A stretch of 64,000 bases of DNA, taken from Maratus speciosus (lineage: Eukaryota; Arthropoda; Arachnida; Araneae; Salticidae). Of this stretch, positions 33,325 to 44,066 are shown in pieces. The DNA lies in contig OZ010792.1 in assembly GCA_963932465.1 (NCBI GenBank), positions 18,493,701-18,557,700 on the forward strand. Direction: 5' to 3'. The notes below the pieces were generated by a model that was not told the DNA's origin, made no database searches, and saw only the letters and a list, made by a program, of their open reading frames with translations. How positions within the stretch are numbered: position 1 is the first letter of the stretch; the number at the start of each line of letters is the position of its first letter. The translations under genes were made by a program, and so were the position numbers.

Positions 33325-35149
33325 ATGATGTTTAAGTTGGTTAAAGGTTTTAAAAAGGAAGATTTGATCTTCGTAGCCGAGCAATTAGGTGAAATAAGCA
33401 GCACCAACGGCTTCACTTGTGGCACTTTTAGATTTAATTTTGAATTGTAAGGCATATAAAGATGATCCTGAATTTGTACAGAGCGTTTTAGAAAATGCCG
33501 TTTCAGAAAGAAAGGAAAAGGAAAAATTAGAGAGACAATCAAAGGAAAAAGCTGAAGCATTGAATATGGAAAAAGAAAAATTAGAAATACAAGCGAAGGA
33601 AAATGCTGAAGCATTGAATATGGAATTACAAACAAAGGAAAAAACTGAAGCATTGAATATGGAATTACAAGCAAAGATTGAAGGCGAAAAGTTAAAATTG
33701 GCGCACGAGTTAGAATTGGCGAAACTTCAGTCAGCAGTAAAGAGCCAAGGTGGAGCTCTTAATCCAATTATCGATAGTTATGCAATGAGAAGAAAGTTTA
33801 CGCTGCGCAAATTAGAATTCAGAAAGTTTGGCGGTGAAATAATAGACTGGTTACCGTTTTGGTGTCAATTTAGACAAAGTGATGAAGATACAGAAATAGC
33901 ACCAGAAGATAAATTTCAGTACTTAGTGCAAGCAACAGTTGCCGGCTCCCGAGCAAGAGAAGTGGTAGAGAGTTTCCCGCCAAGTGGCACTAATTACGCC
34001 AAGGCAATTGAGAGTTTAAAAACCCGTTTTGGTAGAGAAGATATATTGGTAGAAGTTTACGTGAGAGAACTACTCAAATTAATAATATCAGTACAAACGA
34101 AGGGAAAATTCTCGTTGACATCGTTATATGATAAATTGGAATTATATTTACGAGCCTTAGATACATTAGGTGTCACAACTGACAAATGTGCATCAATTTT
34201 ATATCCATTAGTTGAGTCCTGTTTTCCAGCAGAATTTCTAAAAGCGTGGAATCGCACGAACATATCGTCTGAGAAAACTGAGGCACAGGACAGATTAAAT
34301 AGTCTGATGCAGTTTTTGCGAACTGTAGTAGAAGGTGAAGAAAGGGTGTCACTCGCCGTAGCTGGTTTTGGACTAGCTAAAAGTGAAGACCGTAAATACG
34401 TCGCAAAAAGGAATCACCATAATTTTGAACATAAAACCGGTAAAACTTTGACAGCGGCAGGTCTGTTGACTACCTCTTCCGTAACAGAGAAAAAAGAAGT
34501 CTGCATTTTTTGCCAGGGAAGACATGCAAGTTCGGAATGCTTTTCTGCGAGAAAATTAAACTTAGCGGAAATACAAAAAATCGCCAAGGAGAAGAGATGC
34601 TGCTTCATATGTTTAGTACCAGAACATACCGCTAAAAGATGCCGAGCGATGGTGAAATGTATTATTTGTAATAAGCGGCATGTGTCATTACTGTGCGATC
34701 AACGTAAGTCATCCGGTAAAGATACTCAAGAGGGAGCTGAGGAGAAGGCTAAAAGAGATGACGTGAATATGACAAATATTAGTAAGAAGAGCGCCAAAGT
34801 GTTCTTGCAGACCTTGAAGGTGAAGCTAGTTTCTGAAAGTAAACAGAAGATTGTTCGTTTATTGTTAGATTCAGCATCACAGAAATCGTATATATTAAAA
34901 AGTGCGGCGGAAGAAATGAATTACAAGCCTATTCGGCAAGAAAAGATAATACATTCTCTGTTTGGCGACATTACTACTCAAGAATGCCAACACAACTGTT
35001 ACAAAATAAGAGTTAGAGATTTGAGCGAAGAATTCAGGTGTAATTTCGAAGTACGAGATCAAGTTAGCATATGCGGAGATATTCAACACGTTACACAGGG
35101 GCCATGGTTACAAGAATTAAAGGAAAGTGGCATCATGTTAAGGATGTGA
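33325..35149 (+). pseudogene. gag: Element D copy 2 gag, zinc knuckles and protease start
   Basis: Same as copy 1 shifted by 5,989 bp, with the same early frame change near 33,394 and the same terminal TGA. The predicted protein of the long open part (from 33,419, 576 residues) is identical to copy 1. The one base difference I saw (33,382) is in the leader-frame region. Its shared damage shows the defects predate the duplication. Confidence 0.88.
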
Positions 35150-35718
35150 GTCAATGTTGTGGTAGTATAGAAGTTTTGATTGGAGCTGATGTTATGGGGA
35201 AAATGTTAACTGGTAAAAGAAAAATATTGTCTTCTGGTTTAGTTGCAGTGGAAACATATCTTGGATGAACATTAATGGGAAAAGCACCATGTGAAAAGCC
35301 ATATTCATCCGAAAACTTGGCGATGACAGTAACGTCAATGTTTGTAAAAGAAGCGGATATCTCAAACCTATGGAGACTTGACTTAATCGGAATTACAGAT
35401 CCCATAGAGAAGAAGTCAAGAGAAGAGATAGATCGCCAAACTAAGGAGCATTTCTTCGAAACAGTAAAAATAAACGATGAAAATCGGTATGAGATTTGTC
35501 TTCCTAGGGCTGATGACATAACAACACTGCCAAATAACTTTAAGTTGGCGATGAAACGTTTGGAAGGCATCACCTCAAAGTTAATCGCCAAGAACATGTT
35601 TCAACAATACGAGAATATTTTTAATGATTGGATTAACGAAGGTATTATAGAGGAAGTTCCTTCTTACGAAACGAAATCTTATGGCAGTTACTTGCCGCAT
35701 CATCCAGTCATAAAATAG
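35139..35718 (+). pseudogene. pol: Element D copy 2 protease end and RT N-terminus
   Basis: Carries the same TGA (35,266-35,268) and TAG (35,716-35,718) as copy 1. One silent-looking base differs near 35,178. The linker motifs and SYLPHHPVIK are unchanged. Confidence 0.85.
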
Positions 35719-36360
35719 AGTAGTACTACAACCCCGATCCGTCCTGTATTTGATGCGTCAGCAAGATTAGCAAATTATCCATCTCTGAATCAATGCCTAC
35801 AATGTGGACCCAACTTGATCGAGCTCATTCCAGATGTTCTTCTACGCTTTCGAGAAAGAAAACTTGGTGTAATTGCAGATATTAGGAAAGCATTTTTACA
35901 GATCAGCATTTGTGAGAAAGATAGAAATTTCCTACGTTTTTTGTGGTGGAAGGACTTAAAGGAAAAGAAATTAATGACATTCAGGCATACCCGAGTAGTA
36001 TTCGGTGTGAAATGCAGTCCATTTCTTCTTTCATCTGTCATTGAATATCACATCCGAAGGGCTCCAGATTTCTCTGAAAGTTTTAAAGATAGATTGTTGC
36101 ACAGTTTTTATGTGGATAATGTCGTAACCAGTGTAAATAGCGAAGAAGAATTGAAACATTTCATCGAAGATGCAAGGATGCTCATGGCGAAAGGCAGTTT
36201 TGATCTAAGACAGTGGGAGTACACAGGTGATCGCCAAGAAACGCCAAACACGAATGAAACTAACGTCTTAGGACTTGTTTGGAATAAGGAATCCGACATG
36301 TTGAAAATCAACCTAAGTTGGCTACAAGATTTTGACACAGAAAAGTCACCAAACGCAGTA
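35719..36360 (+). pseudogene. pol: Element D copy 2 reverse transcriptase core
   Basis: Identical in translation to copy 1 (ADIRKAFLQIS, FYVDN). Same frame change near 36,354-36,361. Confidence 0.87.
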
Positions 36361-38705
36361 TGTTGTCAGCTGTGCATAAAATATTTGATCCCTTTGGTTT
36401 TACGTCGCCAGTCATGATTTGTCCGAAAATAATGTTGCAAAAAGCCTGGACATTAGGTTTTAAATGGGATGAAGAGATAACTGGTGAGTTACGTAAAGAA
36501 TTTTTACTATGATTTCAAGAACTAACAGTTTTGAAGGATATAGAGATCCCAAGATACATGAAAATGACTCCAGTAAACATAGAAGCGTGTGCACTTCACA
36601 CATTTGTCGATGGAAGTAAAGATGCTTATGCAACAGTTATATTCCTTAGAATAGAAATTGGAAGCCAAGTCGAGTTAGTTTTTATAGCAGCCAAATCAAG
36701 AGTTGCACCTTTGAAGAACGTCACAATACCAAGAATGGTATTGGCGGCAACTATGGGAACTCGTTTGGCGCAAACTATCGTAGATGCCCTCGGTTGGGAA
36801 AAGATGAAGAGATATTATTGGAGCGATTCATCTACAGTACTCGCTTGGATATCCAGAGATGTCAATTGGTCAGTATTTGTGCGAAATCGAGTTCTAGAGA
36901 TCAGAAGATTAAGCAGTCCTTCATCATGGATCTATGTGCCAAGTGATAAAAATCCTGCAGATTTGCCAACTCGTGGATGTAAAGCGAGACAGCTGGCTGC
37001 CAGGAGATGGTGGGAGGGCCCAGCTTGGTTGAGAGATTCAGCAGAGTTTGAAAAATATACGAACTCTAGTGATCAAGACTATGACGAAGATGAAATTCGG
37101 AAGGAACGAATAAAGTCAGTTTCCATGATAATGAATTCTGATGTTAAACAAGATGGTTGGTATTACAGATATTTCTCGAGTTATGTAAAAATCATACGGA
37201 TGGTCGCATGGATATTACGTTTTAGGCATAACTGCAGAAGTAGCGAAGTGAAAAGGGGAGGAGAATTGACGTCATCTGAATTTAAAGAAGCTGAATTAAA
37301 GACTCTACGTATGATTCAGAAAGAAGCGTTTTTTTCCGAGAATAATAACAGATTGAGAACTTTACAAACATGGAAAGATGAACAAGATATAATTCGACTG
37401 GAGACTAAAATAACGTACAGGAAAGACAATGAAGATTTTCTGAAACCTATAGTCCTGCCAGCAAAACATGAAGTTGTAAAACGACTCATATATCATGTAC
37501 ATGTAAAACATTGTCACGCTGGATTACAGATTCTACTTAATTTATTGAGAGAAAAATACTGGATACTTAATGGTCGTAGAAATGTAAAACAAGTGTTAGC
37601 ACAGTGTGTTGTCTGCAAACGCTTCAGTGGGAAGAGTTTATGGAGAGATAGTGCGCCTCTACCGGAAAATAGAATAAAGGATGCTAACGTGTTTCAGATC
37701 ACAGGTGTAGACATGGCGGGTCCGTTATACTTGAAGAAAATTGAGAAATCTTGGATATTGATATTTTCCTGCGTAATATACAGAGCAGTGCATTTAGAGC
37801 TAGTGACCGCTGCTTCGACTGAGGCCTTTTTGATAGGACTCAGACGATTCGTAGCACGGAGAGGAAGGTGCGCTGTCATTTATTCTGACAATGGCACAAA
37901 CTTCATTGGATCAGCTAATTTATTGAAAAGCCTAGATTGGTCACGAATACAAAAATACAGTTCTGTTAATGCTATTGATTGGAAATTTAATCCACCAACC
38001 GCAGCGTGGTGGGGTGGCTTTTGGGAAAGTCTTATCAGAATAATGAAAGATCTTCTCAAAAGAGTATTAGGTCATGCTTACCTCACTTATGAAGAAATGA
38101 ACACAATTTTGACAGATGTGGAAAGTGAAATAAATGCAAGACCGCTAACATACCTTTCGGAAGACGCAACTGTGAAACCTATCTCCCCATCTATGTTTCT
38201 GCAGAGTATAGAAGAATGCAATCTTTCAGACCTGGATGTTGTGGAACAAAAATCATTAAGCAAGAGATTGAAGTATCGGCAGTCATTACAAAAAGAATTG
38301 AAGGATCGCTTCAGGTCCGAATATTTAGGTGCATTAATTGAAAGAGCAAGGAACAAACACCAACAGCAAATTATAGCTGTAGGTGATGTTGTATTGATCG
38401 GATCTGATAATAAAAAGAGAACTGATTGGCCTTTAGGTCGAATTACAGAACTTATACCTGGTAGAGACAAGAAAGTTCGACTCGTAACAGTTCAAACATC
38501 ACAACATGACCTTTTACGACCTATACAAAGAATATATCCACTAGAGATAGCTTCGTCTACTGACTGTCCGAAACCAAAGATTTCTCACAATCCAGTGAAA
38601 ATGCTTAACAAAGCTACAATTTTGGATGTATCCTCAAGCAAGGAATCTCCTAGACACATCAGGGCTGGAAGGATACTGAAAATTCCTGAAAGACTGAATT
38701 TATAG
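36361..38705 (+). pseudogene. pol: Element D copy 2 RNase H, integrase and DUF5641
   Basis: Matches copy 1 except one visible substitution near 36,568 that changes Ile to Thr (MKMTPVNIE versus MKMIPVNIE). It shares the TGA at 36,510-36,512 and the PRMVLA change that removes an RNase H catalytic acid. The integrase DDE triad is intact. Ends at TAG 38,703-38,705. Confidence 0.88.
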
Positions 38706-38777
38706 CAAGTGACTTTGTCGATTTCTCTACGTTTAAAATTAATTCTGATTATACAAGGTAATCAGAAGGTGGGAGGA

Positions 38778-39211
38778 TGTTACGGGATCGGCATTCTTTA
38801 TTTTTGTTCAAAATCACGCGATCAGAGATAAAAAATGTAAAGAAAAACAATTGACTTGAAATGACATTTATTGTTTTGTTTTTGCGCGTTCACATGTTAT
38901 TGTCGCTGGTTAAAAAAGAAAAAGGGACAAGTTTTGATGCATTCTGTGGCAACTTCCTATATTTTTGTAGATTCAAGTGAGAAAGAAAATAAATGCTGGT
39001 AGCTTGTTTTTTATGAGTTATTATTACTAAGTTTTGAAGTTATCTCACCGTAGGAGTTGTTCCATAAATAGTACAACTATACGAGCACAAAGGTGCTAAT
39101 GTGAGTATGGTTTAAGTTTAAAATTTAAAGTTCAGTAAAAGTCTTTCATTCGTAGAATTTAAAAGTAAATATAAATCTGCTTTGCGTGGTACGTTTTGTG
39201 GATTTGTTACA
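38778..39211 (+). repeat. Element D right LTR (LTR3)
   Basis: 434 bp, identical to LTR2 as far as I can see except T to G at 39,179. Followed by the target duplication AATAT and the continuation of element A. Confidence 0.93.
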
Positions 39212-39216
39212 AATAT

Positions 39217-39554
39217 CTAGGCTCCTTGAAAAATTCCTCAGTTAGCGGCCAAAAAGCAAGACCTTTGTGTGTTGGGGATGTTGTCCTCATCTGGACTGAC
39301 AATTCCAGCCGAATAAATTGGCCACTTGGGAAAATTATAGAACTTTATCCCAGTCAAGACGGGCCTGTACGGGTAGTGAAGTTGAAGACTGCGTCCGGAA
39401 TATTGGTTCGTCCAGTAAAGAAACTCTGTCCTTTGGAGGTGAGTGGAGGCCCGAAAATCGAAGTGATGCAGCACTGCAGGACCGTTTGACTACTCGCCGG
39501 GGGCGAATTGTACGTCCTCCAGATAGATTCAAGTACAGTGATGCCTCAAGTTGA
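39217..39554 (+). pseudogene. pol: Element A pol C-terminus (DUF5641), after element D
   Basis: Frame continues across the D insertion site from 26,799. VGDVVLIWTDNSSRINWPLG and PVKKLCPLEV are the conserved C-terminal DUF5641 signature (RNA/DNA-binding tail of Bel/Pao integrase, exact role uncertain). The frame then changes between about 39,430 and 39,490. The characteristic end TTRRGRIVRPPDRFKYSD lies in the other frame and finishes at TGA 39,552-39,554. Non-functional. Confidence 0.85.
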
Positions 39555-39575
39555 GTTCTGTCCCCCCGTGAACTC

Positions 39576-39586
39576 AAAAGGGGGAG
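39576..39586 (+). promoter_or_regulatory. Element A polypurine tract
   Basis: AAAAGGGGGAG immediately before the 3' LTR, the expected plus-strand primer. Confidence 0.75.
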
Positions 39587-40017
39587 TGTAGAAAATAAAC
39601 ATTAATCTTAATTAAAACCGATATTATTGGAACACAATCATTAGAAAATTTTATTAAAACCACATTGCATCTACATCTACATTTAACTTTGAACCCTTTC
39701 GCTTTTGTGAACTGTGATTGGTTGTCTAATTTTTTTTTTTGGTTTTTATTTTGCAGTTTCTGTGTAGTTGTAGAAATGAAACCGTCAAATTAACATGTAA
39801 CTTCTTTAGCGCGTGTAAATAATATATATGTTTTTTGTGTGTACGAAAGTTGTCTGTCTGAGTTTACGAGTTATTTATTGATTTATGAAGACGAAAAGAA
39901 TTTTGAGGACCACGCCGTGCATCCCACATCGAACCCTCAAAGTAAGAGCTTAATTTATTATGATTTTATATGAAATAAAGTTATCGTTCTTACCTATTTT
40001 GAATAAGAAATTTCACA
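39587..40017 (+). repeat. Element A 3' LTR
   Basis: Begins TGTAG and ends TTTCACA, with AATAAA at 39,974-39,979. It differs from the 5' LTR at about ten sites plus a T-run indel, roughly 2%. Followed by AATTA. Confidence 0.93.
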
Positions 40018-40186
40018 AATTAAAAACAAATCCATTTCTTTTACTTTTTTTTTTAACCCCGAGAAGGGATATTTACTAATATATTTCATTCAGTTACTTC
40101 TGTACTTAATGTTAATTTTTTGTAACAAATGAGTTAAACCAATTGAACATTAAAAAATAAAAATAAAATTTAAACCATATGATACT

Positions 40187-40633
40187 TAAAACATCATAAA
40201 ATATATAATGTGAACGTTAAAAAGGTCCACAATCTTTCTTAAAAGGCGACTAAAGTAATGAAAAAGATATTACAAGTTTAAAATATACATTTTATTTAAA
40301 ACTTCTTAGTACTTTCAAGCCTTCCAAGCTCATCATCAGAGAATATCTTAATAACTAAATGTTGTTTATTTATACAAATACGTTACTTTGTTTTAAAAAT
40401 GCGAGGCCAGTAATTACTAGCCAGTAATTACTAGTGACGTATTTGTATAAATAAACAACATTTAGTTATTAAGATATTCTCTGATGATGAGCTTGGAAGG
40501 CTTGAAAGTACTAAGAAGTTTTAAATAAAATGTATATTTTAAACTTGTAACATCTTTTTCATTACTTTAGTCGCCTTTTAAGTAAGATTATGGTCCTTTT
40601 TAATGTTAACATTGTATATCTTATGTTGAATCA
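40187..40633. mobile_element. Near-perfect foldback palindrome, arms ~200 bp
   Basis: The left arm (to about 40,383) and right arm (from about 40,433) are inverses with few mismatches, for example AGGCTTGAAAGTACTAAG on the right versus CTTAGTACTTTCAAGCCT on the left. A ~50-bp loop contains a doubled CCAGTAATTACTAG. No coding frame. Could be a MITE. Any transcript would form a long hairpin. Confidence 0.85.
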
Positions 40634-41212
40634 AGGCGAAAAATTGCGTTTTGACTTATGATTTTATTTACTTAAAACATCTTAAAAAGTTAGCTTCTGT
40701 TCAAATTAGGTCGAAATAAATCTCAGACTATTTTAAATGTTTGTGTACACATTCATTATAAGCATAATAGGCTAATTTCCATGCATGCATGTAATGCATG
40801 TCTTATAGGTTCAAATTGCTATAATGTTTCGCTACCAGTATTTTAGAACGGAAAGTGTGAGTTATTTTATGGGAGATATCTCATTAATTGAATAAGGTGA
40901 AGAAAACTTTATACGAAAATAACGGTGGCCAGAAAGCGTAGCAGTTATCAGCTATGTGACTTACACTACAAAGACCCATAGAATTTGCCAATACAAAATT
41001 TGCAATACAAATATTTGCAACTTAAAAAGGAAAAAGTCTAAAATTTATTTCGATTTCTTTTGAACGAAACCTAAGTTTTCAGGATATTTTAAGTATCAAA
41101 TTGTTTGAATTTTATTTTTTAATATTAATATATGTATGTATTAATATATTAATCCATACATATAATTGAAAAAAAAACAATAACAATGGCATAACGACAC
41201 TATAAACAAAGT
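40634..41212. other. AT-rich non-coding sequence
   Basis: Nothing recognised apart from short CATGCATG simple sequence near 40,783. Confidence 0.4.
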
Positions 41213-41728
41213 TGAATCACACCCAATTTCCGAAAACACGTTTGAACGTAGTTAAGTGAATATTCATCGAAAATGAAATAATTTATTCACTTTAAGGAAT
41301 TTGATTATAAACGTTGTGAGCTGTAATTCCATAAAAGCATTTGTTACGTTTTATTAACTTAGCCTATAACTAGTCATAAATGTAGTTTCTATTACTTTAA
41401 GAGAACGGACTCTGTCAAATTATCAATAGGTAATCTTTCGTTGAACACTTTTATCTGGCTGTGTGTAATGATAATTTATAACCTTCTAAATTCCTCGCAG
41501 TAATAATCTATTTCCATTAATTGCAAAATAATGGCTTTTCAGGCAATTTGTTTCATGCAAGTGTGCATTAATTATACATACTAAATGGTAACTATGTTTC
41601 TGGAATAAATTGTTCATCTAACTAGGAAAAAAAAAAGAAATCTTAACGAAAGGGTAATGAAGAGATTAAGTCGGAAAAGAAAAGGTTAGTCTGTTTCAAT
41701 GAATAACTATTGAGGTAAAAACAAACTA
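41213..41728 (+). repeat. Diverged dispersed repeat, copy 2 (partner at 5,697-6,215)
   Basis: See the partner copy. Same order of shared phrases over about 515 bp, same orientation, heavily diverged with indels. No frame. Confidence 0.7.
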
Positions 41729-42059
41729 TATACACTTGCATTCAGTTTTTTGTTTCGTATTTTTGCATGCAGTATTATAATTTTCTCAAAAGGAAGTTTG
41801 GTTCACAAAATTTTTAGAATTTTTTAAAATGAAAATAAAAAATCCATCGCTGCTTATTAACACTTTCCAACATAATTGAAAAGTTTTTAAAGTGAAACAA
41901 GAAAGAAAAATCATGCGTTAAACATATATTGTGACACACTTCCCAACGCTTCCTGAATGCTTTAACAAAACATCGTTATTTAGGGTAATAAGGTAAATAA
42001 GATAACTAAGTAAACATCTTATAAAACGCATAAAACATTTGAAAACTGATTTCAGTAGT
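41729..42059. other. Non-coding; 41,870-41,990 resembles 49,560-49,690 inverted
   Basis: CAAGAAAGAAAAATCATGC and CTTCCCAAC occur here on the plus strand and near 49,600-49,660 on the minus strand, in the same order. No gene. Confidence 0.5.
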
Positions 42060-42910
42060 TGCCATCCATAGACAAATATGTATCCCAATTCTTTTGAACA
42101 GCCCTGTATTTGATCTGTAGGTTGATATATATACTATATAATGGAAAAATTTAGCTTTGCAAGAAAATGCATAACAGGTTGAAATTTCTCTTTCAGCAAT
42201 TTATACTAATAGATGGAAACAAATTTGAATACTTTTGTACAGCATTGTATATGAACTATAGCATTTATACACACTATATAGTATGCATAAATATATTGAA
42301 ACTTACAAGAGCATATCATAATTAAATATGCATTTCGACCAATCATTACTAATATACAGTAATTCGGATACAATATTGTATCTGAAATCTTATGTGTGTC
42401 CCTGTAAATGCTATACATTTCGTATTATACATGAAATAACTTATAGTAAAGCTCAGTGACGTATATCAATTTCATTATACATGAAATAGTTTAACATAAT
42501 TTAAATACGCCGCAAACAATTCCCCCCTATACCATCATGTAACGGAATTCTTTTGTGTGGCCTTGCAAATGAATAATAACTATTCTTTGCACCGCATATT
42601 CTACAGAATGCATATTTTAGTGGACTTCATAAATGCAAATCAATTTTACTATCTTTGAAAGAGCATAACACCATTAAAAATCATTTTAAACGATTTTTTC
42701 CCATTGGCAGTAATGTAACGGAATATTTTTGACTGTCCCTGTAACTGAACTAAACATGCTACAAACTTCATTTGAAATAGGGATCGTGCTATGGTAGAGG
42801 TCCCTAACATCCAAACATTTCAGAACGATCCGAGTATATTTACGAGAGTTAGAGCGCGGACAGATGGACAGGCGGGCAGCCAAACCGAAGTCATAAATTC
42901 TTTTCAACGT
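42060..42910 (+). repeat. Degenerate ~140-176-bp repeats, forward orientation
   Basis: Variants of AATTCTTTTGTGTGNCCCTGTAAATGAAC occur near 42,087, 42,227, 42,386, 42,546 and 42,722. The last unit (42,570-42,910) is related to 13,750-14,080. Copies are very diverged. Related units run in the opposite sense at 44,690-44,960 and 48,760-49,400. Confidence 0.55.
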
Positions 42911-43365
42911 TGTTCGAAAGTGTTAAAAAGATATTATGTCTGTTCATAATTAATAAAAAAAAATTACAGAAAAGAATTGCTTTTAAATTTACCATTTTAA
43001 TTTACCCATCTCCGTATTTAATTGTTTGTGGCACATGCTTTCAACTGCAAGTTGAATTACGTTATTTCTCGTGATTTTGTGTTTATTTACATTACTAAAA
43101 AGGAACTCTGAAAAAGTTCGAAACGTTTAATGTGTTTTAAAATGATTTTTTTTTTTGTGCTTTTGAACTTTTTAATTAAATTCTCTGTAATTCTACTTTC
43201 TTCTATCTTTACAAGAAGAAAGTATCGGATTCGTAAACATTTTCGAATTCCGGTTTTGCGGCGGATTTACACGTTTTGGGTATCAGGGATCCCGAAAAAC
43301 AAGTTTTTTCAAAATGTCTGTCTGAAAGTCTGTCTGTGCATGACGCAAAGTTTGAGAGCGGTCTG
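42911..43365. other. Non-coding leader of the next array
   Basis: AT-rich. The frame at 43,130-43,378 is a low-complexity chance frame. GTCTGTCTG simple-sequence bits near 43,316-43,340. Confidence 0.4.
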
Positions 43366-43950
43366 TCTTAAGAACTAATGAATGGAATTTAATAAAACTT
43401 TAGGTTTAGTTAGTTCCTGATATAAGTTGGTGTTGATTACTTTTGGTGTAAATCTCCGAGCAGGTGGAGCTGGCATGCGGCAATATTCATGATTTCCACA
43501 ATAGCTATATCTCAAGAACTAAGGAACTGATTTTCAAAAAACACCAGATTCAGATAGCCCTTGATATAATTTGAGGCTGATTACTTTTTGGTGCAAATCG
43601 TCCAATAGGTGTGTCTGCTATGCTGCATTATTCATGATTATCGCAATAGCTGTATCTCAAGAGCTAATGCATGAATTTTCATCAAACCTTATATTTATTT
43701 AGTGCCTGATGTAAATTGATCCTGATAAGTGTTTGGTGTAAATTGCCCGACAGGTGTCACTGCTATGCAGAACTTTTCACGGTTTCCGCAATAGCTCTAT
43801 CTCAAAAACTAATGCACGGATTTTCATCAAACATCAAATTCCATCAGAAGTTGACATAGTTTGATGCTGATTAGATTTTGGTGTAAATCACCCAAGCATT
43901 GGCGCTGCTATAAGGCATTTTTCAGGAAGTATTAACACGTATGAGATAGA
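43366..43950 (+). repeat. Tandem array, ~145-bp unit, four copies
   Basis: CTCAAGAACTAATGCAYGGATTTTC variants at about 43,367, 43,511, 43,656 and 43,801. Each unit also has TTTTGGTGTAAATCRCCC and GCTATGC. Spacing is 144-145 bp. Diverged satellite-like array, non-coding. Confidence 0.85.
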
Positions 43951-44066
43951 AGAAAGTTTTTAGATTGCCACACCCGACTACTTGTAATTATTTTTAAACA
44001 GTTGAAAAGTGTTTATGAATTATGTTTGTCTATGTCTGCTATGTGTCTGTCTGTCGATGATCATAT

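Larger units (their letters stand above)
26800..39211 (+). mobile_element. Element D: tandem Bel/Pao pair sharing a middle LTR, inside A's pol
   Basis: Three 434-bp LTRs alternate with two 5,555-bp internal regions, giving an exact period of 5,989 bp. There is a single target duplication AATAT at 26,795-26,799 and 39,212-39,216. I saw only three differences between the internal regions (27,393/33,382; 29,179/35,168 area; 30,576/36,565 area). The left LTR differs from the other two at six sites in its first 165 bp, while only the right LTR differs at position 402. This fits one insertion later duplicated by unequal LTR crossing-over. An assembly duplication must be excluded. Confidence 0.93.
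14902..40017 (+). mobile_element. Element A: Bel/Pao LTR retrotransposon, split by elements B and D
   Basis: LTRs at both ends (430 and 431 bp) differ at about ten bases plus one indel. The target duplication AATTA is exact (14,897-14,901 and 40,018-40,022). Internal order is gag, zinc knuckles, protease, RT, RNase H, integrase, DUF5641, typical of Bel/Pao. Two later insertions remove contiguity: B at 16,107 and D at 26,800. Subtracting both with one copy of each duplication leaves about 6.3 kb, a normal Bel/Pao length. The reading frame is broken many times, so the element is inactive. It is the oldest of the three by nesting and by LTR divergence. Confidence 0.93.

Noticed and set aside
26800..39211. 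Two independent insertions of element D
   Set aside because: There is one TSD, no host sequence between the copies, a shared middle LTR and shared lesions.
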